Under the pieces are notes generated by a model. The model saw nothing but the letters and a program-made list of their open reading frames with translations. It was not told the DNA's origin and did not search any database. This document shows positions 1 through 4,935 of a DNA stretch of 5,069 nucleotides, one piece after another. Source of the stretch: CAYVBN01 sp964538565. Its GTDB lineage: Bacteria > Pseudomonadota > Alphaproteobacteria > Rhizobiales > Xanthobacteraceae. The stretch lies in NCBI GenBank assembly GCA_964538565.1, contig CAZIGW010000106.1:1-5069 (forward strand), given 5' to 3'. The translations under genes were made by a program, and so were the position numbers. Each line of letters begins with the position of its first letter. Position 1 is the first letter of the stretch.

Positions 1-2
1 GC

Positions 3-119
3 GTGCGGACGCACCTGTCGACCCAGCCTGACGAGCCCACGACGATCTACAGACCGTACAACGAAGCCAAGAAAGGTGACCCGTTTGCTGGGCATCCCGA
101 TCTGCCGCAGCCCTACTGA
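3..119 (+). CDS. C-terminal end of an unrecognised protein (5' end outside window)
   Basis: The frame beginning at base 3 is open from the window edge to a TGA at 117-119 and gives 38 residues. The composition looks like a real, hydrophilic protein tail: it is rich in Pro, Tyr and acidic residues, includes the stretch YRPYNEAKKGDPFAGHPD, and ends in Pro-Tyr. The other two forward frames give less protein-like sequence; one of them hits a stop within 30 bases. I do not recognise the family, and the tail is too short to suggest a function. It could equally be a chance open frame at the edge, but the residue mix argues mildly for a real gene running in from the left. No terminator-like hairpin with a T-tract follows it. 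Confidence 0.4.
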   Translation: MRTHLSTQPDEPTTIYRPYNEAKKGDPFAGHPDLPQPY

Positions 120-294
120 CGCTCCTCACCGAACGACGCAATTCGTGCGCGCTAGTCGAAGATGTCGGTAAGTCTGAGTCGCCGCGGGCCGTTTGCAGTT
201 TGTCACTCGCGCCGTCGAAAGTTCGCAGATGGGCTCACGGTGGATCACGCTCTAGAGTCTCTGCTCGTTCGCGGGGCGGCGCCGCTTTCGATGG

Positions 295-465
295 GTGAGA
301 TGGGCTAGCAGGCTCGAGTGGGCCGTGTCGCTGGACGCGGTGCCCCATCTGCGTTCACGCGAGCGCTGGCTAAGAGACGCCGCCTTTCCGATCGGCCGGA
401 ATGTGAAGATCGAAGTCAGCGAGAGCCGCCTCACAATCGAGCCCATCATCGAGCCCATCGATTGA
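295..465 (+). pseudogene. SymE-like type I toxin remnant (C-terminal SymE domain)
   Basis: The frame ending at TGA 463-465 encodes, from about position 340, a segment matching the core of SymE toxins (Pfam SymE_toxin, AbrB/SpoVT-like fold). It has Val-Pro-x-Leu-Arg, then RWLRDAAFPIGRNVKIEVSE, then RLTIEPI. The family pattern is roughly VPxLRLSGRWLexAGFxIGxxVxIxVexGRLvI, so Leu-Ser-Gly has become Ser-Arg-Glu, and the usual Gly before Phe-Pro-Ile-Gly is Ala. SymE of E. coli is an SOS-induced RNA-interacting toxin held down by the antisense RNA SymR. Here the N-terminal part is missing: the frame is closed by TAG at 253-255, there is no ATG, and only GTG codons (295, 325, 340) without a Shine-Dalgarno could start it. 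I drew the start at the first GTG. Bases 120-294 show no recognisable missing N-terminus in other frames and no LexA box. Most likely a decayed gene; a short GTG-started product cannot be excluded. Confidence 0.6.
436..459 (+). repeat. Exact 12-bp tandem duplication, in frame, at the end of the SymE-like gene
   Basis: ATCGAGCCCATC occurs twice head to tail (436-447 and 448-459). It falls exactly on codon boundaries of the SymE-like frame, so the C-terminus reads IEPI-IEPI-D before the stop. SymE proteins usually have a single such element, so this looks like a slipped-strand duplication. The outer bases AATCGA (435-440) and TCGATT (458-463) also form an inverted repeat. Confidence 0.9.
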
Positions 466-530
466 TCGACCGGACAACCTCGGTGCCGGGCGCACCCCGC
501 GCCGGCGCCCAGGAACCCATCGCGGTCACA

Positions 531-562
531 GCACGAGTCCGGCGCGCTTGCGCAACTCGTGC
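531..562 (+). promoter_or_regulatory. Strong hairpin in the leader of the nuclease-helicase gene
   Basis: GCACGAGT (531-538) is perfectly complementary to ACTCGTGC (555-562). Inside the loop a second stem, GCGC 542-545 with GCGC 550-553, closes a GCTT tetraloop. There is no T-tract on either side, so it is not a classic intrinsic terminator. It lies about 75 bases before the ATG at 638 and could be a leader-RNA structure or a protein-binding palindrome; its function is not shown by the sequence. Confidence 0.45.
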
Positions 563-610
563 AGCCCGTCGCAGCAGCCCCGGAACCGCACCGCGTAATC
601 TCCGCAACGC

Positions 611-618
611 AAGGAGGT
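611..618 (+). promoter_or_regulatory. Perfect Shine-Dalgarno sequence at unusually long distance
   Basis: AAGGAGGT is a near-full match to the 16S rRNA anti-SD tail, but 19 bases separate it from the ATG at 638, against the usual 5-10. No ATG, GTG, TTG or CTG in the helicase frame lies between it and 638, and an in-frame TAA at 596-598 rules out a longer protein. It probably still serves the nuclease-helicase start, less efficiently or through folding of the spacer; otherwise its fit is accidental. Confidence 0.45.
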
Positions 619-637
619 CTCGGACGCGGTTCACGAA

Positions 638-2455
638 ATGGCCACTCTCATTCCCACCCTGGGCTCCGCCCGCTTCGATACCCGCGGTGAGCTCCGCCTC
701 GCCGAGCGCCTGAAGGACTTCCTCGAAGACAACACCATCGTCTGGCACAACCTGCCGATAGGACCGCGCGGCCGCCATCCGGACTTCGTCATCGCGAACC
801 CCGCCAACGGCCTGCTCATCCTCGAGGTGAAGGACTGGCGCCTCGACACCATCGTCAAAGCAGACAAGGTGGAAGTCGAGCTGCTCACAGACCGCGGGGT
901 CGTGCGCCAGCAGAACCCGCTCGAGCAAGCCCGGAGCTACCTGTTCAATGTCATCCGCACGCTGGAGAGTGACGCGCAGCTGCTCTTCCCAGCGGACCAC
1001 CGCTTCAAGGGCAAACCGATCTTGCCCTTCGGCTTCGGCGCCGTCTTCACCAACATCACCCGCAAGCAGTTCGACCAGACGGACCTGAAGGAGGTCTTCG
1101 CGGAAGACCGCTGCGTCTTCAAGGATGAAATGACCGAGAGCGTCGATCCAGAAGCGTTCTGCAGGAGGCTCTGGCGTATGGTCTCGCCACGCCTGGGCGA
1201 GCCACTCTCGATGCCCCAATTCGATCGACTGCGCGCGCTACTCTTCCCCGAGATCCGCATCCGGCAGATCGCAATGCCGCTCGACGAGCCGCTGCGTCCC
1301 GATACATCGGACCGCACGCTCGCGGTCATGGACATGCATCAGGAACAGGTCGCGCGGAGCATGGGCGAGGGCCACCGGATCATTCGCGGGGTTGCGGGTT
1401 CGGGGAAGACGCTCATCCTCGCGTTTCGCGCCGAGTATCTCGCGCGTGCGGCAGCGAAGCCGGTGCTCATCCTGTGCTACGCGAACGGCATCGCGGGGCG
1501 GCTGGAGGACGTGATGCAGGAACGCGGTGTCGAGGACCGCGTCCATGTGCTCACCTTCCATTCCTGGTGCTACCGAATGCTGAAGACCTACGGCATCCCC
1601 GCACCTTCCGAGCGTGAGTATCCCAACCGCGATGAGCGGCTCGCCGCGAGCGTCGCGGAAGTGATCAAGGCCGTGGATCAGGGCCACATTCCTCTCGCGC
1701 AGTACGACGCCGTGCTCATCGATGAGGCGCACGACTTCGAGCCGCAGTGGTTGGCGCTCGCCGCGAAGATGGTGAACCCGGCCACCAAGGCGCTGATGGT
1801 CGTCTACGACGACATGCAGGCCATCTACAAGGGACGCGAGCGCCCGGTCTGGAGCCAGCTCGGCATCGAGGCGAAAGGCCGAACGACGGTCCTGAAGATC
1901 AACTACCGAAACACCGCCCAGATCCTCGCCCTTGCGAGGCGCTTCGCCGCTGACGTGATCGGCGCGCCTGGCACGACCGCCGATGACGAGCAAGCCGTGC
2001 TACTGCCGGAAGACGCAGGCCGGCAAGGTGTGGAACCGGAGATACGGCAGTGCGTGAGCGTGGAGGCTGAGGCGCACGCTATCGCGGAATGGCTGATGGC
2101 GCGGAAGAAGGCCGGCTACGAGTGGCCTCAGATGGCGTGTCTTTATCCGGAGCATTGGGTTGGCGAGCGGATCGAACAGGCGCTGGCACGGCTCGATGTC
2201 CCGGTGGATCTGGTGAAGAAGAACAACAACAAAGTGTCGACGAAGCGCCCGGCCGTGCGGCTGATGAGCATGCATACGGCGAAGGGGCTGGAGTTTCCGT
2301 GCGTGGCGATTGCCGGGCTCGCGCTGGTCGGCCGCCATGGCGAACCGATGGAGGATGCTATTCGGCTGGTGTACGTGGCCGTCACGCGGGCTACGCACGA
2401 AGCTTATCTGACGTACTCCGCCGAGACGGAGCTGGTGCGACGGCTGATTGCATGA
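638..2455 (+). CDS. NERD nuclease-superfamily 1 (UvrD-like) helicase fusion protein
   Basis: A 605-aa cytoplasmic protein with two parts. Residues about 8-135 form a NERD (nuclease-related) domain: conserved Glu18 in GELRLAERL, Asp49 in HPDFVI, the Glu63-Val-Lys65 pair in LILEVKDW, and Gln92/Asn93/Gln97 in QQNPLEQA. This is the D-(x)n-ExK pattern of PD-(D/E)xK-type nucleases, intact here. Residues about 225-600 form a superfamily 1 helicase: Walker A GVAGSGKT (251-258), TFHSW (306-310), Walker B IDEAHD (361-366), motif III VVYDDMQAIYKGR (388-400), motif IV INYRN (421-425), motif V MSMHTAKGLEF (543-553) and motif VI LVYVAVTRAT (577-586). All ATPase residues are present, so it should be an active DNA translocase/helicase coupled to a nuclease. 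NERD-helicase fusions are known in DNA processing and some in phage defence (the Nhi-like architecture); the defence role here is inference. It sits between a SymE remnant and a convergent gene 33 bp away, apparently monocistronic. Start: only ATG available after an in-frame TAA at 596. Confidence 0.93.
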   Translation: MATLIPTLGSARFDTRGELRLAERLKDFLEDNTIVWHNLPIGPRGRHPDFVIANPANGLLILEVKDWRLDTIVKADKVEVELLTDRGVVRQQNPLEQARSYLFNVIRTLESDAQLLFPADHRFKGKPILPFGFGAVFTNITRKQFDQTDLKEVFAEDRCVFKDEMTESVDPEAFCRRLWRMVSPRLGEPLSMPQFDRLRALLFPEIRIRQIAMPLDEPLRPDTSDRTLAVMDMHQEQVARSMGEGHRIIRGVAGSGKTLILAFRAEYLARAAAKPVLILCYANGIAGRLEDVMQERGVEDRVHVLTFHSWCYRMLKTYGIPAPSEREYPNRDERLAASVAEVIKAVDQGHIPLAQYDAVLIDEAHDFEPQWLALAAKMVNPATKALMVVYDDMQAIYKGRERPVWSQLGIEAKGRTTVLKINYRNTAQILALARRFAADVIGAPGTTADDEQAVLLPEDAGRQGVEPEIRQCVSVEAEAHAIAEWLMARKKAGYEWPQMACLYPEHWVGERIEQALARLDVPVDLVKKNNNKVSTKRPAVRLMSMHTAKGLEFPCVAIAGLALVGRHGEPMEDAIRLVYVAVTRATHEAYLTYSAETELVRRLIA

Positions 2456-2488
2456 CAATCAGCGGCGGCCCGGGATGCTTGTGGCACG

Positions 2489-3043
2489 TCACATTGATTC
2501 ATCTTGAACGGGTGTCGCGCCTTCGATCGAGAAGGCGAACAGGTTGACGCCAAAGCCCTTCTGCGAGGCCAGGGACATGTCGAAAGCAATATTCTTAACC
2601 GCGTTCCGCACGAAGGCCGAGCAGTTTCTGGAGAAGAAGACCGCGCGGTCACGCTCCGGAATCACCATGCTGATCTCGTTTGAACCGACTTGCTCTGCCA
2701 CGAATCCGTGCAGGCCGCCGTGCAACGCCAGTGCAGATGCCAGCCAATGAGGGCCGGCGACGACGATCGCTTCGTTATCGGGGAAACCCACCTGCTCGAA
2801 CGGTATTGCTCCATCGTTCAAGATGCGATTCAAGTTCTGGATCGCGAGGCTGAATGCATCCTCAGCCGATACGTCCATCGACTCCAAATCGGCGGGTGAA
2901 ACGGACTTGATGACGACGCCGTGGTCTGCCCAGAGCATCGTGACCAGGCCGTGGCCGAGGCCCCACGCCACGTAGTTTCCTTTCCCACATTCGGCGAGGT
3001 AGGACTCCGGGGTAACGCAGGGGAAAAGGTTGCTGGGGCTCAT
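2489..3043 (-). CDS. Hypothetical protein, DUF1444/YtpQ-like
   Basis: A 184-aa protein with no signal peptide or membrane segment, so probably cytoplasmic. Its layout recalls the DUF1444 (YtpQ) family: a beta-rich part reading out a value (VTMLWADHGVVIKSVS, about 34-49), then a helix of the form ADLESMDVSAEDAFSLAIQN (51-70) followed by Leu, then a hydrophobic strand AIVVAGPHWLASALAL (92-107), and finally MVIPERDRAVFFSRN (126-140), which matches that family's Ile-Pro-(N/E)-Arg-Asp signature. The similarity is by eye and at pattern level, and the biochemical function of DUF1444 is not established. The gene is convergent with the nuclease-helicase (33 bp between stops) and points away from the regulator, with 113 bp before it. 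The ATG at 3043 lacks a clear Shine-Dalgarno. Codon use is a little less GC-biased than in its neighbours, which hints mildly at a different history. Confidence 0.8.
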   Translation of the reverse strand: MSPSNLFPCVTPESYLAECGKGNYVAWGLGHGLVTMLWADHGVVIKSVSPADLESMDVSAEDAFSLAIQNLNRILNDGAIPFEQVGFPDNEAIVVAGPHWLASALALHGGLHGFVAEQVGSNEISMVIPERDRAVFFSRNCSAFVRNAVKNIAFDMSLASQKGFGVNLFAFSIEGATPVQDESM

Positions 3044-3156
3044 ACGGAATCGACACGTCCTGTGAGTGAATCTGTTGGTGAGGCTACGGCAACGGCGTCG
3101 TTCCCCGCTAGATCCGATGGCTGCGAGGTCATCCGTCAGAGTGTGGTGTCAGCGGC

Positions 3157-4002
3157 TCATGCAGAGCTGCGACCGCGCACGAAAGCTGCCGCCAACCGAA
3201 TTGTCTCATCACCATCACGCTCACGTCGGAGGGCTGCACGGAGAGTGGCCGGTGTAGCGCCCGTGAGTCGAGTCAGCTCGCGCGTCGCGTGCGCCTGGTC
3301 CGAGAACCCGAGGCTCTGCGCCATCTGGGACAGCGATTCGAGCTCGCGGTCGAGCGCACGAATCGTGGCCTGCAGGCGCAACACGCGCGCGAACTCCTTG
3401 GCCGTGAGGCCAACGCACTCGACGAATCGCAATTGAAATGATCTCAGGCTCATGCCGGTGGCGGCTGCGAACTGCGCGATGCGACCCTGTCCGCCGGATG
3501 ACTCCATTCGCGCCACGACAGACTCGATGCGCTCGTCGATGGGGTAGGCGATGAGGCGAGGGCCGAGCAAGTCCCATAAGTTCGAGCTCTCGGGCGCGGC
3601 GACAAAGCGGTCCGCGGCCGCATGAACAGCGGCCGCGAATTCCGGTGCGGAGCGGCTCAAATCGAGCATGCGGTCGCGTAGCCCGATCAAGCGCATCGGC
3701 AGGAGTGCGGCGGACGCTGCGGGTGTCAAGCGCACCCCAACGCAATAGAGAACGCCGCGCGGATCGAGACGAATGGCGGATCGGTATTGGCCCGCGAATA
3801 CGACTCGCGCCTGTTCGCGCCAGCCGTCGGTTGCACCCCATACCAGGGGCGGTGGGCCAAGATGAACCACGAGCTCGCAGCGACCATCTGGAAATATCGT
3901 TTGCGGGCCGCACTGCAGGCTGCGAAGTCGCCAGAGGCACTGCACGTGTCGCCGCAACGGTTCCGGTGGGGAATACTCGCGATAGTCCACTGAATCCGGC
4001 AT
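3157..4002 (-). CDS. AraC-family transcriptional regulator with DUF6597-type N-terminus
   Basis: A 281-aa DNA-binding regulator, the usual length for this AraC subgroup. The N-terminal half carries signatures of the DUF6597 sensor domain: IFPDGRCELVVHLG (36-49) and VGVRLTPAASAALL (88-101), followed by a Leu-x-Asp-Arg-x-Leu-Asp-Leu element. The C-terminal half is the double helix-turn-helix of AraC/XylS proteins: first HTH around RIAQFAAATGMSLRSFQLRF (174-193), a linker helix with KEFARVLRLQ (202-211), and second HTH around LSQMAQSLGFSDQAHATREL (224-243), ending in the family's Gly-x-(T/S)-Pro element. No ligand can be predicted. It is divergent from the secreted DUF6265 gene with only 78 bp between them, an arrangement in which the regulator often controls itself and its neighbour. 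The ATG at 4002 lacks a good Shine-Dalgarno, but no better in-frame start is visible. Confidence 0.93.
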   Translation of the reverse strand: MPDSVDYREYSPPEPLRRHVQCLWRLRSLQCGPQTIFPDGRCELVVHLGPPPLVWGATDGWREQARVVFAGQYRSAIRLDPRGVLYCVGVRLTPAASAALLPMRLIGLRDRMLDLSRSAPEFAAAVHAAADRFVAAPESSNLWDLLGPRLIAYPIDERIESVVARMESSGGQGRIAQFAAATGMSLRSFQLRFVECVGLTAKEFARVLRLQATIRALDRELESLSQMAQSLGFSDQAHATRELTRLTGATPATLRAALRRERDGDETIRLAAAFVRGRSSA

Positions 4003-4044
4003 GGCGGAATCTTGCGCTTTTTTTCAAGATCGCGGCACCTCTCC

Positions 4045-4070
4045 TCGGCAGACTACCTGTCCACTGCCGA
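4045..4070. promoter_or_regulatory. Inverted repeat in the divergent AraC/DUF6265 intergenic region (candidate operator)
   Basis: TCGGCAG (4045-4051) and CTGCCGA (4064-4070) are perfect reverse complements separated by 12 bases, so the half-site centres lie 19 bp apart, close to two helical turns. The repeat ends just before the DUF6265 gene's GAGG ribosome binding site (4073-4076). It may be an operator for the divergent AraC-type regulator, although AraC proteins more often use direct repeats, or an mRNA hairpin next to the ribosome site. I see no convincing -35/-10 pair in the rest of the 78-bp gap. Confidence 0.4.
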
Positions 4071-4080
4071 TAGAGGTCGT

Positions 4081-4545
4081 ATGACGAAGCTTGCTGTTTC
4101 GGTATCCGCCGGACTCGTTTGGCTCTCCGTCGCTCACCCCGTCATGCCCGTCACAACCGATCTCGATTGGATGAGCGGGCACTGGTGTGGACGGATGGGC
4201 GCGGATTTTATCGAAGAACGCTGGCTACCCGCCCGCGGCGGGATGCTGATTGGCGTCGGGCGCACGACGCGTGGCGCACGCACGCTCGAGTTCGAATTCA
4301 TGCGGGTCGTTCTCGCGCCCGACGGCCAGCCGAGCTACATCGCGCAGCCGAATGGCGGGCCTGCGGTCGAATTCAAGCGAGTGAGTGGCGGCGCCGATTG
4401 GGTACGCTTCGAAAATCCTGCGCACGATTTTCCGACGCAGGTCGAGTATCGGCGCACGGGCAATCACCTGCACGCGCACATCGCCGGACCGGGCGACGGT
4501 TCGAAGCAGAAGGTCATCAATTTCGAATATGACCGCTGTCGCTAG
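4081..4545 (+). CDS. DUF6265 family protein, probably secreted
   Basis: A 154-aa protein matching the DUF6265 layout from end to end: LDWMSGHWCGRMG (28-40), FIEERWLPARGGMLIGVGRT (43-62, the family's EExW-x-x-x-x-GG-x-x-x-G-x-x-R core), LEFEFMRVV (69-77), YIAQPNGGPAVEFKRV (86-101), FENPAHDFPTQVEYRR (110-125) and a closing INFEYDR. The family resembles small beta-barrel, lipocalin-like proteins; no enzymatic role is established. Residues 1-22 (Lys3 followed by a hydrophobic run to about 18) resemble a signal peptide, without a lipobox Cys, which suggests export to the periplasm. I chose ATG 4081 because GAGG lies at 4073-4076 and the protein then begins with the signal-like segment; an in-frame ATG at 4012 would bury it behind an Arg/Ser-rich extension. 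Divergent from the AraC regulator, its likely controller. Confidence 0.88.
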   Translation: MTKLAVSVSAGLVWLSVAHPVMPVTTDLDWMSGHWCGRMGADFIEERWLPARGGMLIGVGRTTRGARTLEFEFMRVVLAPDGQPSYIAQPNGGPAVEFKRVSGGADWVRFENPAHDFPTQVEYRRTGNHLHAHIAGPGDGSKQKVINFEYDRCR

Positions 4546-4557
4546 CAGGGCTGGCGA
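4539..4557 (+). other. Terminator-like hairpin spanning the DUF6265 stop codon, without T-tract
   Basis: TCGCTAGC (4539-4546) pairs with GCTGGCGA (4550-4557) through one G-U wobble, leaving a 3-base AGG loop. The TAG stop (4543-4545) lies inside the stem. The following bases contain no run of T, so intrinsic termination is uncertain; transcript-end protection is an alternative. Confidence 0.35.
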
Positions 4558-4685
4558 GAGGTGATGTGAATGTTGCCTGCCTCGATGGCGGCCGCGCACA
4601 GCGCCATCCGGCCAGTCGCTCGCATCAGCCTCATCGGTTTTGATCCGGCGGGCGCGGTGATCACGAGCGCAATCTCCCGATGACG
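4542..4685 (-). other. Possible minus-strand gene remnant between DUF6265 and the cas1 fragment
   Basis: This minus-strand frame is open for 47 codons between a TGA (4686-4688) and a TAG (4542-4544) and has mostly G/C third positions. The translation looks protein-like, containing REIALVITAPAGSKPMRL and later CAAAIEAGNIHITS. I do not recognise it. There is no good start, so if real it is the 3' end of a broken gene. It overlaps the last codon of the DUF6265 gene on the opposite strand, and its open frame stops where the cas1 fragment begins, consistent with a junction there. It could also be a chance open frame in GC-rich DNA. Confidence 0.2.
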
Positions 4686-4689
4686 TCAT
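4680..4689. repeat. Perfect 10-bp palindrome at the left edge of the cas1 fragment
   Basis: ATGACGTCAT is its own reverse complement. It sits where the minus-strand open frame ends and a few codons before recognisable Cas1 sequence begins, so it may mark a recombination junction or a protein-binding site. A 10-bp palindrome can also occur by chance. Confidence 0.4.
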
Positions 4690-4813
4690 GCGCGCCTGCG
4701 CGATCTTTGGATATCGTTCGAGGTACCGTCGGCTGCTTGAGTTGCAGGGGAGACTGCTGGCACGGCACCTGCTCGGCGAGCTGCCCGAGTACCCGAACTT
4801 CACGACGCGCTGA
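4688..4813 (+). pseudogene. cas1: Cas1 C-terminal fragment (CRISPR adaptation integrase, 5' part missing)
   Basis: The frame ending at TGA 4811-4813 encodes IFGYRSRYRRLLELQGRLL followed by ARHLLGELPEYPNFTTR. This is the characteristic end of Cas1 proteins: (H)P(V/L)FGYR-x-x-YRR-x-(L/I)E-x-Q-x-RLL-x-R-x-L-x-GEL-x-x-YP-x-F-x-TR. The form closest to this is the Cas1 part of type I-G (old I-U) Cas4-Cas1 fusions, as far as I can judge by eye. Cas1 is the metal-dependent integrase that inserts spacers, working with Cas2. Only about 37 of roughly 330 (or 550 in a fusion) residues remain, and none of the catalytic Glu/His/Asp residues is included. The frame is closed by TGA at 4658-4660; homology starts near 4703, and the ATG at 4688 is only the nearest formal start. 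The stop is followed after 2 bases by the cas2 start, the native cas1-cas2 spacing. Non-functional remnant. Confidence 0.75.
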
Positions 4814-4815
4814 GC

Positions 4816-4935
4816 ATGCCGAACGAACACCTCTATCTCGTGGCGTACGACATCGCAGATCCGAAGCGTTGGCGCCGAGTGTTCCGCGTGATGGAAGGCT
4901 TCGGAGACTGGCTGCAGCTTTCCATATTTTATTGA
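4816..4935 (+). pseudogene. cas2: Truncated Cas2 (CRISPR adaptation protein, N-terminal 39 residues)
   Basis: Starts at ATG 4816, two bases after the cas1 stop. The product begins MPNEHLYLVAYDIADPKRWR and continues RVFRVMEGFGDWLQLSIF. This is the Cas2 N-terminus: the beta-1 strand with the conserved Asp of YDI, the Arg-rich helix KRWRRVF, and the beta-2 strand DWLQLS(V/I)F normally followed by Gln-Cys-Arg-Leu. It most resembles the Cas2 of type I-G systems. Cas2 dimers form the scaffold that holds Cas1 dimers during spacer integration. Normal length is about 95 residues; here a TGA comes at codon 40, and the DNA turns AT-rich from about 4924. None of the three forward frames after 4936 continues Cas2, so this is a true loss of the 3' end (insertion or deletion), not a single frameshift. 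Base use up to 4920 is normal for the window. Confidence 0.8.

Noticed and set aside
162..308. 48-codon forward frame from ATG 162, considered as the missing N-terminus of the SymE-like gene.
   Set aside because: It is in a different phase from the SymE core, and its translation shows none of the N-terminal features of SymE proteins.
446..1219. Long minus-strand open frame opposite the start of the nuclease-helicase gene.
   Set aside because: It mirrors the GC-rich helicase codons and crosses the SymE remnant. It has no recognisable motif, while the plus strand carries clear NERD motifs.
1238..1993. 251-codon minus-strand open frame opposite the helicase ATPase motifs.
   Set aside because: The opposite strand encodes Walker A and Walker B exactly here; the minus translation is rich in Arg/His/Asp as expected for an antisense shadow.
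3075..3105. Weak AACG/CGTT hairpin between the DUF1444-like gene and the AraC gene as a terminator.
   Set aside because: The stem is only four bases before a mismatch and there is no T-tract on either strand.
3600..3640. Repeated GCGGCCGC blocks inside the AraC gene.
   Set aside because: They encode ordinary Ala/Arg codons in GC-rich coding sequence, so no separate function is needed.
3221..4027. 268-codon minus-strand frame overlapping the AraC regulator in another phase.
   Set aside because: Arg/Pro/Ser-rich low-quality translation without domains; the overlapping frame is a full AraC regulator.
4012..4080. Upstream ATG at 4012 as the start of the DUF6265 protein.
   Set aside because: It would add 23 residues in front of a signal-like segment and has no ribosome site; ATG 4081 has GAGG at a proper distance.
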